In this document: piece by piece, positions 52,113-61,421 of the stretch
Position numbering within the stretch: the stretch's first letter is position 1
Layout: each line of letters opens with the position of its first letter
Source: Streptomyces globosus
Lineage (GTDB): Bacteria > Actinomycetota > Actinomycetes > Streptomycetales > Streptomycetaceae
Direction: 5' to 3'
DNA: 64,000 bases
Assembly: GCF_003325375.1 (NCBI RefSeq)
Contig: NZ_CP030862.1
Span: forward strand, 1,057,501-1,121,500
Program-made: the position numbers and the translations under genes
Notes under the pieces: model-generated
The model's input: only the letters and a program-made list of their open reading frames with translations
Told to the model about the DNA's origin: nothing
Database searches by the model: none

Positions 52113-52272
52113 GGCCGGAATATAGGACGGCCCTATAGGGCCCGGTAGTGGATCGGGCCGGAAGTCAGCCGACATGGTGGTCGCACAGAAGGGCACGCGC
52201 GCGCCGGCCACCGAGGACGCGCGCCGCGCTGCTGCCCCGCCACCCGTTGACACCGCCCCAGGGAGCACCGCC

Positions 52273-52488
52273 ATGGAGACCCGCACTCCCATCCCCTGCC
52301 ACAGCGCGCCGCTTCCCGACGACTTCTGGGACCTGACCGCCGAGCAGGCGCTCGGTCGGGTGTGCGTCGCCTGCGGGAAGGTTCTCGTGGCGGGCGCCGT
52401 CTACCGGGGTGTCGTCACCGGCCGGGAGGGAGCCATGCTCCTCGACGCCGACGTCTGGTCCTGCCCCCGCCCGGCGGTCGGCCGATGA
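52273..52488 (+). CDS. Small hypothetical protein with CxxC
   Basis: A 71-residue protein, METRTPIPCHSAPLPDDFWDLTAEQALGRVCVACGKVLVAGAVYRGVVTGREGAMLLDADVWSCP. A C-x2-C pair plus two more Cys could bind a metal. ATG at 52273 follows GGGAG. Its stop overlaps the next start (ATGA), so the two are coupled. Function unknown. Confidence 0.6.
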   Translation: METRTPIPCHSAPLPDDFWDLTAEQALGRVCVACGKVLVAGAVYRGVVTGREGAMLLDADVWSCPRPAVGR

Positions 52489-52652
52489 GTCCGGCGGGGC
52501 GGATCTGTGCCGTCTGCCAACGGCCGGTGCAGGGCGAGGGGATCCGGATCATCCGGCACTCGGCGTCCGGGGCCCGGCCGGACGGCTGGGTGCACCCCGC
52601 CTGCGACCGCGCCCCGCTGCGAGCGCTGAAGCCGCGCCCCCGCCGCGCCTGA
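52485..52652 (+). CDS. Small zinc-ribbon-like protein
   Basis: A 55-residue protein, MSPAGRICAVCQRPVQGEGIRIIRHSASGARPDGWVHPACDRAP. C-x2-C plus His and Cys near the end give a four-ligand treble-clef-like pattern. It overlaps the preceding gene by 4 bp and is basic at its C-terminus. Function unknown; such pairs occur beside HTH-TPR regulators in streptomycetes. Confidence 0.6.
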   Translation: MSPAGRICAVCQRPVQGEGIRIIRHSASGARPDGWVHPACDRAPLRALKPRPRRA

Positions 52653-52823
52653 GCCAGCCGCCCCGGGCAACCGGTGCGGCCCGGGGGGTTGATTTCGGTC
52701 ATTTCCGGGGAGGCGGCGGCGGGAGCGGGCTGTGCCCCGCATGCGGGCGCCCGCCGGCCGGGGGTTCCGGGCGGCGGGCGGGGGCGGGTTCGGGGGTGCG
52801 GGGGCGGGCCGCGCCGGCGCGGG

Positions 52824-53009
52824 TTACTCGTCCTCGTCGTCCTCGTCGTCCAGGCGGGCCAGCCAGGTGGCCAGGCGTTCCACCGGGACCTCGAAGTCCG
52901 GGTTGAGGTCGACGAACGTGCGCAGCTGTTCGGCCAGCCACTCGAAGGTGACCTCCTCCTCGCCGCGCCGCTTCTCCAGCTCCTCGATGCCGCGATCGGT
53001 GAAGTACAA
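52824..53009 (-). CDS. DUF6104-family small acidic protein
   Basis: A 61-residue protein, MYFTDRGIEELEKRRGEEEVTFEWLAEQLRTFVDLNPDFEVPVERLATWLARLDDEDDEDE. It ends in an acidic tail. The sequence is recognised as a highly conserved streptomycete family of unknown function, often called DUF6104. It is monocistronic and divergent from the large cluster that starts at 53142; their starts are 132 bp apart. Confidence 0.85.
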   Translation of the reverse strand: MYFTDRGIEELEKRRGEEEVTFEWLAEQLRTFVDLNPDFEVPVERLATWLARLDDEDDEDE

Positions 53010-53141
53010 GTCGGGCTCCGTGCGTGATGAAGGTGTGCATGGGGACGTTTCCCGCCAGGATAATCCGCAGGCCGGGCAAGGCCTCCCCCCGTCGCGGCCC
53101 CGGCGCTAGCCTGGAATGCCGTCGAACGTGAGGGGGTGCGG

Positions 53142-55229
53142 ATGCTGGACCGGCGCACCGGCGGCACCGCGCGCGCCTACGAACTCCTCGAACCCCTCGT
53201 CCAGGCAGCCACCGTACGCGTCCACCCCGCCCCCGGCGGGTATGGAGACCGGGGGAACCACCCGACCTGGGGCAGCGGCTTCTTCATCGCCCCCGGCTGG
53301 GTACTGACGTGTGCCCACGTCGTGGGCGAGGGGGGTGCTGCGGTGCGGCTGGTGGGACGAGAGATCGGCATCACCTTCTCCTCCGGCCCCCGCACCACCG
53401 GCACCGTCACCGGCCGCGTCGAGTGCGTCCTGCCCGAGCGGCTGGAGGAGCGCCGCCCCGCCCGGCGCGCCCTGTGGGATCTGCCCGACCTGGCCCTCGT
53501 ACGGGTCCTCGCGCCGGTCTCCCACGCGTGCGTCCGGCTCACCGACCGCGCCCGGCCCCGCCTGGACGAGGTCGCCTACTTCGGCTGCACCGAGGACCTC
53601 GGCATCCCCGAGATCACCGGCCGCACCACGCGCCTGCGGGGCACCGCCGCCGGCGGCGCCGCCCTCCGCCTCGGCGACGACGACGAGATCGAGCCCGGCA
53701 TGTCCGGCGGCCCCGTCGTCGACCTGGGCCGCGGCGAGGTCGTCGGCGTCGTCAAGGCCCGCCGGCACACCGGCGGCGGCGGGCTCGCCGTCTCCGTCGT
53801 CCAGCTGCGCACCCTGCCCCTGGACGCCGCCGGGCAGATCGGCCTGTACCGGCGGGTCATGCAGGCTCACGACCTGTACCACTACGACGAGCACCTCAGC
53901 GACCTCGACAGCCGCCGCACCTGGACCGACGTGCACGGCGAACTCCCCGCCGCCGACCCCTACGGCGGCCCCCGCCTCACCCCCGCCGAGATCACCACCC
54001 TGTGCGGGCTGCTCGCCGAATTACCCCCGCCCGGCTCCTCCGAGGCCGTACGCGCCCTCGTCGAGGCAGCTCGCGGCGAGGAACCCGACCCGGCCCTGCC
54101 GGCCCCGCTGAGCTGGCGCGACGGCCTCGGCATGCTCCACGACCCGCCCGGCGGCACCGGCGAGGCCGCCGCCATGCTCCGCTACGCCACCGACATCAGC
54201 GTCGCCGACCACCGCGAACCGCCCGCCCCCGGCTCCGACGAGGAGCTGTGGGACTGGGTGCGGGCCACCGCCGAGCGGCTGTGGCGGCCGCTGCGCCGCG
54301 AACTCGGCGAACGCCACGACCTGGGCCTCGCCGAGCGGGAGCGGCGCCGCCGAGCCCGCGCCGGCCGGCCCGCCCACGGCCCCGGCCGGCCCGCGCAGGC
54401 CATGCCGCAGGGCCCGTCCGTCCTGCTGGAGGCCTGGGCGCACGGCTGGGAGGACGTCTACGACTGGCGGGTCTCCGTCCTCGCCGGGCCCGCCCACCCC
54501 GGCCGCCTCACCCCCGTCGGCTCCGGCGTCCGCGTCACCCGGGCCGGCCTGCCCGAGGCGCTGCGCGACTCCCTCGCCGAGGCCTTCCGGCGCTGCGACA
54601 CCCACGAGGCCCCCGCCGCCCTCGAAGTGGCCGTCGCCCCCGAGCTGTTCGGGCTGCCCGTCGACACGTGGACCGTCACCGGCCGCGTCCCCCTCGGCGT
54701 CCAGCGGCCCGTCGTCCTGCGCTACCCGGCCGGAAGCGGCGCACACGCCGCCGGCAGCCCGCCGCACGACCCGGAGGCCGCCCACCGCCGGGCCGACCGC
54801 TGGAGCCGCGTCCAGAGCGGGCCCCTGCTCGACGAGCGCGCCGACTGCGCGCACGGCCGGCCCCGCAGCCCCTCCCCGGCCTGGCTGGACGGCCTCGCCG
54901 ACAACACCGTGCCGGTGCACTGCCGGGCCGCCGACCAGGAGCCCACCCTCGGGTCCCTGCACGCGGTCCGCGAGGCCGGCTACGGGGTCGCGGTCACCCG
55001 GCGGCCCCCGGCGGACCCGGGGGAGTCCTGCGCGCCGTTCCACCGCGGGCTGCGCGAGGAGCTGACCGAGGCGGGGCACGGGGCACCACTGCCGGTGCGG
55101 CTCCAGGCGCTGCGGGCCCGCTCCCACGGGGCGGACCCGGACGCGTACTGGTCGGACGGGACGGCCCTCGTCTGGGACGACCCGGCCCGCGCCCTGCCCG
55201 AGGACGAGCCGCTCCAGGGGGACCTGTGA
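53142..55229 (+). CDS. Trypsin-fold protease with VMAP-like C-terminal domain
   Basis: A 695-residue cytoplasmic protein. Residues 20-230 form a trypsin-like domain with a complete triad: TCAHVV (His59), PDLALVRV (Asp116) and GMSGGPVV (Ser188). The middle (ITTLCGLLAELPPPGSSEAVRALVEAA) resembles the vWA-MoxR-associated effector-linker region. The C-terminal 270 residues (SVLLEAWAHGWEDVYDWRVSVLAG...PVDTWTVTGRVPLGVQRPVVLRYP...) fit the VMAP-C type. It has no signal peptide, so it should act inside the cell. ATG at 53142 follows GAGGGGG; GTG at 53136 is an alternative. It opens the cluster with MoxR and vWA genes, the known ternary order of such conflict systems. Confidence 0.8.
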   Translation: MLDRRTGGTARAYELLEPLVQAATVRVHPAPGGYGDRGNHPTWGSGFFIAPGWVLTCAHVVGEGGAAVRLVGREIGITFSSGPRTTGTVTGRVECVLPERLEERRPARRALWDLPDLALVRVLAPVSHACVRLTDRARPRLDEVAYFGCTEDLGIPEITGRTTRLRGTAAGGAALRLGDDDEIEPGMSGGPVVDLGRGEVVGVVKARRHTGGGGLAVSVVQLRTLPLDAAGQIGLYRRVMQAHDLYHYDEHLSDLDSRRTWTDVHGELPAADPYGGPRLTPAEITTLCGLLAELPPPGSSEAVRALVEAARGEEPDPALPAPLSWRDGLGMLHDPPGGTGEAAAMLRYATDISVADHREPPAPGSDEELWDWVRATAERLWRPLRRELGERHDLGLAERERRRRARAGRPAHGPGRPAQAMPQGPSVLLEAWAHGWEDVYDWRVSVLAGPAHPGRLTPVGSGVRVTRAGLPEALRDSLAEAFRRCDTHEAPAALEVAVAPELFGLPVDTWTVTGRVPLGVQRPVVLRYPAGSGAHAAGSPPHDPEAAHRRADRWSRVQSGPLLDERADCAHGRPRSPSPAWLDGLADNTVPVHCRAADQEPTLGSLHAVREAGYGVAVTRRPPADPGESCAPFHRGLREELTEAGHGAPLPVRLQALRARSHGADPDAYWSDGTALVWDDPARALPEDEPLQGDL

Positions 55230-55248
55230 CGGGCGGGAGGGGACAGAC

Positions 55249-56259
55249 GTGAACGAGGAATGGCTGATCTACCGGGGCGTCGGCGAACCGCACGACGGGA
55301 TCGACGCCCTGCCCGAACCCCCGCCCTGGCGGGACTTCGACGGCGGGCCCCCCGTCGACCCGCCGCCGTCGGCCCGCTCCGCCGACGGCAACGTCGCCCG
55401 GCGCCTGGGCGCCCACCGGCAGGCCGCCGAGCTGCACCGGCCCGAACCGGAGGAGCTGGAGGCCATCAACGCGGCCCTCTACCTGCGCCGCCCGCTCCTC
55501 GTCACCGGCTACCCCGGCACCGGCAAGTCCACGCTCGCGCACGCCGTCGCCCACGAGCTGAAACTCGGCCGCGTCCTGCGCTGGCCCGTCGTCTCGCGGA
55601 CCACCCTCCAGGAGGGCCTCTACCGCTACGACGCCATCGCCCGCCTCCAGGACGTCCAGATCGCCGCCGGCGGCGGCGACCCCGGCGGCGCCCCCGGCAT
55701 CGGCAAGTACATCCGGCTCGGGCCGCTCGGCACCGCCCTGCTGCCCGCCCTCCGCCCCCGCGTCCTGCTCATCGACGAGCTCGACAAGAGCGACATCGAC
55801 CTCCCCAACGACCTCCTCAACGTCCTGGAGGAGGGCGAGTTCACCCTGCCCGAACTCGAACGCGTCGCCGAGACCGAGCCGGAGGTGCACGTCCTCACCG
55901 ACGACGGCGCCAAGGTCGCCGTCCGCGACGGCCGCATCCGTTGCCGGGCCTTCCCCTTCATCATCCTGACCAGCAACGGCGAACGGGACTTCCCCGCCGC
56001 CCTGCTGCGCCGCTGCATCCAGCTCAAACTCGGCCAGCCCGGCGAGAAGCGCCTCGCCACCATGGTCCGCGCCCACCTCGGCGAGGACGCCGCCCGCCTC
56101 GGAGCCGACCTCATCCGCGAGTTCCTCAGCCGCTCCCAGTCCGAACTCGTCGCCGCCGACCAGCTCCTGAACGCCATCTACCTCACCCACTACGCCGCCC
56201 CGCCGACCCGTGAAGACCTCGCCGACCTCCTCATCCAGCGCCTCGACCGCCCGAGGTGA
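55249..56259 (+). CDS. MoxR-type AAA+ ATPase
   Basis: A 336-residue AAA+ protein. Walker A is GYPGTGKST (87-95), Walker B is RVLLIDELDKSD (Asp176, Glu177), and FIILTSNGERDFPAALLRRCIQLKLGQP holds sensor 1 and the arginine finger. It lacks a DNA-binding domain. In vWA-MoxR systems it remodels or gates partner proteins using ATP. GTG at 55249 has GGGAGGGG upstream. It follows the protease stop by 19 bp and is followed 4 bp later by the vWA protein. Confidence 0.92.
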   Translation: MNEEWLIYRGVGEPHDGIDALPEPPPWRDFDGGPPVDPPPSARSADGNVARRLGAHRQAAELHRPEPEELEAINAALYLRRPLLVTGYPGTGKSTLAHAVAHELKLGRVLRWPVVSRTTLQEGLYRYDAIARLQDVQIAAGGGDPGGAPGIGKYIRLGPLGTALLPALRPRVLLIDELDKSDIDLPNDLLNVLEEGEFTLPELERVAETEPEVHVLTDDGAKVAVRDGRIRCRAFPFIILTSNGERDFPAALLRRCIQLKLGQPGEKRLATMVRAHLGEDAARLGADLIREFLSRSQSELVAADQLLNAIYLTHYAAPPTREDLADLLIQRLDRPR

Positions 56260-56263
56260 GACC

Positions 56264-59200
56264 ATGCCCACCGCCGAGCAACCGCTCCCGGCGCCGCCCG
56301 CCATCCGGGACCTGGCACGGCTGCTGCGGGCCGCCGGGCTCGACCCCTCCGCCGAGGAGCTGGCCGACGCCCTCTGGCTCGCCGGCCGGATCGGCCCGCC
56401 CGCGGCCCCCGCCGGCCCGCCCGCACCGCTCACCCTGCGCCGCCCCGGACCCCGCGAGGCCCCGCCGCCGCAGGAGGAGCCCCCGCCGCCGGACCCCGGC
56501 ATCGAGGACCCGGTGCGGTTCTACGCCGCCCGCGTCAGCGGCGCCGCCGAGGAGGCCGCCGCCCTGCCCGCCGGCACCGGCGTGCCCGTACGCGTCCCCG
56601 GCGCGGCCGCCCTGCCCCGCATCCTCGACATCCAGCGCGCCCTGCGCTCCCTCCAGCGGCACCGCCCGCCCGGACCGCCGGCCCGGCTGGTCCTCGACGA
56701 GCCGGGCACCGCCGAGGCCAGCGCACGCGCCCTCGGCCTCGTCATCCCCGTCATGCAGCCCGAGAGCCGCCGCGAGGCCACCGTCCGCCTCGTCATGGAC
56801 GCCTCACCGTCCATGGCCGTCTGGCACGACATGTTCGAGGAGCTCCGCACCGTCTGCGAACGCCTCGGCGCCTTCCGCGACGTCCAGGTCCACTACCTGC
56901 ACCGGCTCGCCGACGGCCGGGCCGCCCTCGGCCGCGGGCCCGCCCCCGGCACCCGGCTGCGCTCCGGCGACCAGCTCCGCGACCCCAGCGGCCGCGCCCT
57001 GACCATGGTCGTCTCCGACTGCGCCGGCGCCCTGTGGCGGGAGGGCGAGGCGCAGCGGCTGCTGCACCGCTGGGCCGAGTGCACCCCCTGCGTCGTCGTC
57101 CAGCCGCTGCCGCAGCGGCTGTGGAACCGCAGCTGGCTGCCGACCGAGCGGGGCACCCTCGCCCGGATCGAGGGCGGCGCCGGCCGCCTCCGCTTCCGGC
57201 CCGACCGGCCGCCGCGCCACGGCCGGCCCGGCGGCGGGCTCGCCGTTCCCGTCCTGCCGCCGAACGCCACCGCCCTCGGCGCCTGGGCCCGCCTCGTCGC
57301 CGGGCTCGGGGCCGGGCCCGTCCCCGCCGAGGTGGGCCGCGTCCTCGCCGACCACCCTGCCGCGCCCGTCCCCCCGCCGCGGGCCGTGCGGCCGCCGGAG
57401 GAGCTGGTGCGCCGCTTCCGCTCCGCCGCCTCGCCGCGCGCCGTCCAGCTCGCCGTCTACCTGTCGGCCGCGCCGCTGACGCTGCCCGTCATGCGGCTCG
57501 TCCAGCGGACCATGCTGCCCGACTCCGAGCCCTCCGACCTCGCGGAAGTCCTGCTCAGCGGGCTGCTGCGGCGCGGCCCCGACCTCGGCCAGTGGTACGA
57601 GTTCACCCCCGGCGTGCAGGACGTGCTGCTCGGGCCGCTCGGCCGGGACGACGCCGCGCTCGTCCTCAAGCACTGCTCCGAGTACGTCCTCGCGCACTTC
57701 GGGCGCGGCGTGCGCAACTTCCCCGCCCTGGCCGTCGCCCAGCTGACCGGGGAGCCCGCCGTCGAGGACGACCCGGAGGGGCGCGTTCCCGCCGGGCGGC
57801 TGCCCCAGGCCTTCGCCGAGGTCTCCGCCCGCGTCGTACGCCGCTACCTGCCGGGCCCGGCCGTACCGGACGACGCCGCCGACCGGGAGCCGCCCGCCCC
57901 GCCGCCCCGGCGGTCCTGGGCCGTGCGCACCGCCCGCGACCGGCTCGCCGCACACGACGCGGACGGCGGCGCCGAGCGCGGCCTGTACGAGGCCGCCGCC
58001 GTCCTGCGGCGCGCCGTCGCGGCGCCCGCCGGGCCGGGGGACGCCGACGGGGAGGCGGAGTGCGAGCTGGCCGAGGTGCTGCTGCGGCTGTGGGCCCGGC
58101 AGCGGGACCCCGAGCTGCTCGCCGAGGCCGAACAGGCCGTGCGCGGGCTCGCCGCGGCGCCCGCCCGCGCCCTCCTCGGCCGGGTGCTGTACGAGCGGGC
58201 CCTCGCCGAACGCCCGGACGCCGAACTGCTGGACGCCGCCGAGCTGGAGTTCGCCGCCGCGGCCGCCCTCGCCGCCGACCCGCGGCTGCGGCTGGACTGC
58301 GTCCTGCGGCGGGTGCAGGCCCTCGTCCGGATCGCCGACCTGCGCGACGACCCCGGGGCGCTGCGGGAGGCGCGGGCCGCGCTGGAGGTCCTCGCCGGGC
58401 AGGCCCCCGACCGGGTGCTGCGCCCCGCCCTCGGGCGGGTCCTGCTGGCGCTGCTGCCCCGGCTGCGCGACACCGCCGAGCGCACCGCGCTGGCCGAGGA
58501 GGCCGCAGGGCACCTGGCCTCGGCGCTGCCCGGCACCGCCGCCGACGGCGGCCCGGACGGCGGCGCGGCAGAGGAGCCGGGTCCCGACGCGGCCGAGGCG
58601 GCGCGGCTGCGCGTCGACCTCGCCACCGCCCTGCGCCACCTGCCCGCCCGGCTCGAAGAGGCCGCCGGCCACCTCGACCTCGTCCTCGCCGAGCCCGGCG
58701 GCGACCCGGAGCTGCGCCTGGCCGCCCTCGTCTGCCGGGCCAGGGTGCACCGGGCCCGGTACGCGCGGGACGGCGACCCCGAGGCCCTGGAGCAGGCCGC
58801 CGACGCCTACGGCAGGGCCCGGCGGCTGATCCCTCGGGACGGCGAGGCGTACGGGGAGCTGCTGCCCGAATGGGGCGAGGCCCTGCTGGAGCGGGCCCGC
58901 GCCGCGGGCGGCCGGCGCTTCGCCTCGGCGGCCGTACGCGTGCTCCGCGACAGCCGGGCCGCGGTCCCGCAGTCCGACGGCCGGTCCGCGTACCGCCTGG
59001 TGCGGCTCGCCGAGGGGCTGCGGCTGCGGCACGGCTACGAGGGCGACGTGGTGGACCTGCGGGAGGCCGAGTACCTGCTGGAGCTGGCCGTCCGGCAGAG
59101 CCGCAGCCCCCTGGAGCAGGCGAGGGCCTGGCGGGAGCACGGCGACGTCCAGCAGGAGATCCACGCCCACACCCGGGCCCTGGACCGCCTCGACCGGGCG

Positions 59201-59452
59201 GCGGACTCCTACCGGCGGGCCTGGCGGGCGGCCCTGGACGGCGACCGCGCCGAGCGGCGCGAGGTGGCCGTCGAGCTGGCCGCCCGGGTCCAGGAGCTGC
59301 GGGGCGAGGTGCTGGAGCGGCTGGCCCGGCCCCGGGCCGCACTTGACGCCTACCGCTCTGCCCTGGAGCTGTGGCGGCGGCTCGGCGAGGAGGCCGCGGA
59401 CCGGCGGGAGGCACTCGGCTCCCGCGTCCGCACCCTGGAGGCCGGGCTGTGA
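56264..59452 (+). CDS. vWA-domain protein with N-terminal SAV_2336-like region and helical repeats
   Basis: A 1062-residue protein. The N-terminal SAV_2336-like region (1-170) ends in LPRILDIQRALRSLQRH. The vWA-like MIDAS is RLVMDASPSMAVWHDMF (Asp179, Ser181, Ser183). A winged-helix-like region (LAEVLLSGLLRRGPDLGQWYEFTPGVQDVLLGPL) lies near 425-465. The C-terminal 450 residues are Ala/Glu/Arg-rich helical TPR-like repeats. ATG at 56264 has GAGGTGAG upstream. It is the partner of the MoxR ATPase. Its stop overlaps the start of the FxsA-like gene (GTGA), physically linking both modules. Confidence 0.85.
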   Translation: MPTAEQPLPAPPAIRDLARLLRAAGLDPSAEELADALWLAGRIGPPAAPAGPPAPLTLRRPGPREAPPPQEEPPPPDPGIEDPVRFYAARVSGAAEEAAALPAGTGVPVRVPGAAALPRILDIQRALRSLQRHRPPGPPARLVLDEPGTAEASARALGLVIPVMQPESRREATVRLVMDASPSMAVWHDMFEELRTVCERLGAFRDVQVHYLHRLADGRAALGRGPAPGTRLRSGDQLRDPSGRALTMVVSDCAGALWREGEAQRLLHRWAECTPCVVVQPLPQRLWNRSWLPTERGTLARIEGGAGRLRFRPDRPPRHGRPGGGLAVPVLPPNATALGAWARLVAGLGAGPVPAEVGRVLADHPAAPVPPPRAVRPPEELVRRFRSAASPRAVQLAVYLSAAPLTLPVMRLVQRTMLPDSEPSDLAEVLLSGLLRRGPDLGQWYEFTPGVQDVLLGPLGRDDAALVLKHCSEYVLAHFGRGVRNFPALAVAQLTGEPAVEDDPEGRVPAGRLPQAFAEVSARVVRRYLPGPAVPDDAADREPPAPPPRRSWAVRTARDRLAAHDADGGAERGLYEAAAVLRRAVAAPAGPGDADGEAECELAEVLLRLWARQRDPELLAEAEQAVRGLAAAPARALLGRVLYERALAERPDAELLDAAELEFAAAAALAADPRLRLDCVLRRVQALVRIADLRDDPGALREARAALEVLAGQAPDRVLRPALGRVLLALLPRLRDTAERTALAEEAAGHLASALPGTAADGGPDGGAAEEPGPDAAEAARLRVDLATALRHLPARLEEAAGHLDLVLAEPGGDPELRLAALVCRARVHRARYARDGDPEALEQAADAYGRARRLIPRDGEAYGELLPEWGEALLERARAAGGRRFASAAVRVLRDSRAAVPQSDGRSAYRLVRLAEGLRLRHGYEGDVVDLREAEYLLELAVRQSRSPLEQARAWREHGDVQQEIHAHTRALDRLDRAADSYRRAWRAALDGDRAERREVAVELAARVQELRGEVLERLARPRAALDAYRSALELWRRLGEEAADRREALGSRVRTLEAGL

Positions 59453-59949
59453 CACCCGGCGAGGCACCGGACCCGGAGGCCGGGACGGCAGCGAACGGCG
59501 GCACGGAACGGACAGCGCACCCGACGGACACGGCGAACCAGCAGGGGGACGGGCAGCCCATGGCGATTCGGCAGCAGAGCGCACGGACGGAAGTGGCGGG
59601 ACACCCCGGGACGGACCCGGCGGGCACGGGCGCCGCATCCCCCCGGGACCAGGCGTCGCACCCCGCCGGCGGGGCCCCGGCCCGCCGGCCCGCACCGGCC
59701 CCGCAGCCACCCCCGCCCCCGGCGCCGGCCCCGGGCCCCACGCCCACCCCCGCACCCGTCCCCACCCCGGCCGCCGCCCAGGCCGCCGCGCGGCGCTGCC
59801 CGGCGGGGCTGCCGGACCTGTCCGGCTACGACCTCGCCGCCCTCCGCGGCATCGACCACCCCGTCCTCGCCCGCGTCATCGAGGGCCTCGTCGACCGCGT
59901 CACCCACCCCGCCGAGATCCTCAACGCCTTCGACTCGGGCGCCAGCTGA
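59449..59949 (+). CDS. fxsA: FxSxx-COOH-like peptide precursor (FxsA)
   Basis: A 166-residue open frame from the GTG that overlaps the vWA stop (GTGA). ATG at 59560 with CAGGGGGA upstream gives a shorter 129-residue form. Most of the N-terminal part is low-complexity Pro/Ala/Thr. The C-terminal conserved part reads GLPDLSGYDLAALRGIDHPVLARVIEGLVDRVTHPAEILNAFDSGAS. It ends in F-D-S-G-A-S, one residue longer than the F-x-S-x-x-COOH signature. It lies before the radical SAM FxsB-type gene, so it is the probable peptide substrate. Confidence 0.8.
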   Translation: MTPGEAPDPEAGTAANGGTERTAHPTDTANQQGDGQPMAIRQQSARTEVAGHPGTDPAGTGAASPRDQASHPAGGAPARRPAPAPQPPPPPAPAPGPTPTPAPVPTPAAAQAAARRCPAGLPDLSGYDLAALRGIDHPVLARVIEGLVDRVTHPAEILNAFDSGAS

Positions 59950-60095
59950 GCGCCCGCTCACGCACCGCATCCCCAATACCACGCACCGCACTCGGAGTTG
60001 TCCCGTTTCCGCCGTTAGCCCGCGCCGAACCCAGGGCAGGGATGCAACCGTCCGCCGGGGTGCCCGCACGGCGGCCGGGGAGGGAGGTGCCTGCG

Positions 60096-61421
60096 GTGAG
60101 CCATGCCGACGGGAGCCGGGCGGCGCCGTCCGCGCTGTCCGCGCACCGGGCCCGCGCCCCCTGGCCGTACGCCCGGCTCGACGTGCCGGCGCTGCGCGCC
60201 GCCGGCCACCGCCCGCACCCCATACGGCAGTTCGTGCTCAAGACCCGCAGCCGCTGCAACCTGGCCTGCACCTACTGCTACGTCTACGAGATGGCCGACC
60301 AGAGCTGGCGCGACCGGCCCGCCGCCATGTCCCGCGCGACCGCCGCCCGCGCCGCCGAGCGCATCGCCGAACATGCCGCCGCCCACGCCCTGACCCGCGT
60401 CGACCTCGTCCTGCACGGAGGCGAACCCCTGCTGACCGCCCCCGCCGAACTGGCCGCCCCCGTCGACGCCGTACGGGCCGCCGTGCGCGCCGCGTCCCCG
60501 CGGACCCGCGTCACCGCGACCGTCCAGACCAACGGCACCCTGCTCACCCGCGGCCGCCTCGCCGCCCTCGCCGCCGCCGGGATCCGCGTCGGCGTCAGCC
60601 TCGACGGCGGCCTGCCCGAGCACAACACCCGCCGCGTCGACCGCGCCGGCCGGCCCGGGTTCGGCGCCGCCGCCCGCGGCCTGCGCCTGCTCGCCCGCCA
60701 CCCCGAGCAGTACGCGGGCGTCCTGTGCGTCGTCGACCTCGCCCACGACCCGGTCGGCACGTACGAGTCCCTGCTCGCCTTCGACCCGCCCGGCATCGCG
60801 CTGCTGCTGCCGCTCGCCAACTGGAACACCCCGCCGCCCGGCAGCGCCCCGCACCGCACGCCGTACGCCGACTGGCTCACCGCCGTCTTCGACCGCTGGT
60901 GGCAGGCGGACTCCCTGCGCACCCGCATCCGCACCTTCGAGGAGATCATCGCCCTGCTGCTCGGCCTTCCCGCGGCCACCGAGACCCTCGGCCTGGCCCC
61001 CGCCGCGACCGCCGTGATCGAGACCGACGGCACCCTCGAACAGGCCGACTCCCTGAAGTCCGCCTACGAGGGCGCCGCCGCCACCGGCATGAGCCTGGAC
61101 ACGCACCGCTTCGACGACCTGCTCGACCACCCCGGCCTCGCCGCCCGGCAGCTCGGCCTCGACGCCCTCGCCGACGGCTGCCGCTCCTGCGCACTCGTCG
61201 AGGTCTGCGGCGGCGGCCACTACCCGCACCGCTACCGCTCCGGCGAAGGCTTCCGCAACCCCTCCGTCTACTGCGCCGACCTCCAGGCCCTGATCCGGCA
61301 CATCGCCGCCGCGCTGCACCGGGCCGCCGAGGAAGGCGCCGCCGTCCCCGGCCGCACCGCGCCGCCGCCCGGCCGCGCCGCCGCCAAGGCGCCCGCCCCC
61401 ACCCGGGCGGCCGCCTCGTGA
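60096..61421 (+). CDS. fxsB: Radical SAM/SPASM peptide-modifying enzyme FxsB
   Basis: A 441-residue radical SAM enzyme. The [4Fe-4S]-AdoMet motif is CNLACTYCYVYE (Cys54, Cys58, Cys61). LHGGEPLL and VQTNGTLL are later barrel motifs. The C-terminal SPASM-type cluster reads CRSCALVEVCGGGHYPHRYRSGEGFRNPSVYC. This is the FxsB family that should modify FxsA. GTG at 60096 is chosen because GGGAGG lies upstream; the frame extends further back. A 146-bp gap separates it from fxsA. Its stop overlaps the next start (GTGA). Confidence 0.9.
   Translation: MSHADGSRAAPSALSAHRARAPWPYARLDVPALRAAGHRPHPIRQFVLKTRSRCNLACTYCYVYEMADQSWRDRPAAMSRATAARAAERIAEHAAAHALTRVDLVLHGGEPLLTAPAELAAPVDAVRAAVRAASPRTRVTATVQTNGTLLTRGRLAALAAAGIRVGVSLDGGLPEHNTRRVDRAGRPGFGAAARGLRLLARHPEQYAGVLCVVDLAHDPVGTYESLLAFDPPGIALLLPLANWNTPPPGSAPHRTPYADWLTAVFDRWWQADSLRTRIRTFEEIIALLLGLPAATETLGLAPAATAVIETDGTLEQADSLKSAYEGAAATGMSLDTHRFDDLLDHPGLAARQLGLDALADGCRSCALVEVCGGGHYPHRYRSGEGFRNPSVYCADLQALIRHIAAALHRAAEEGAAVPGRTAPPPGRAAAKAPAPTRAAAS

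Noticed and set aside
56804..59755. 983-codon minus-strand open frame opposite the vWA gene
   Set aside because: The low-complexity Gly/Gln/Val/Pro translation and full overlap with the vWA protein mark it as a shadow.
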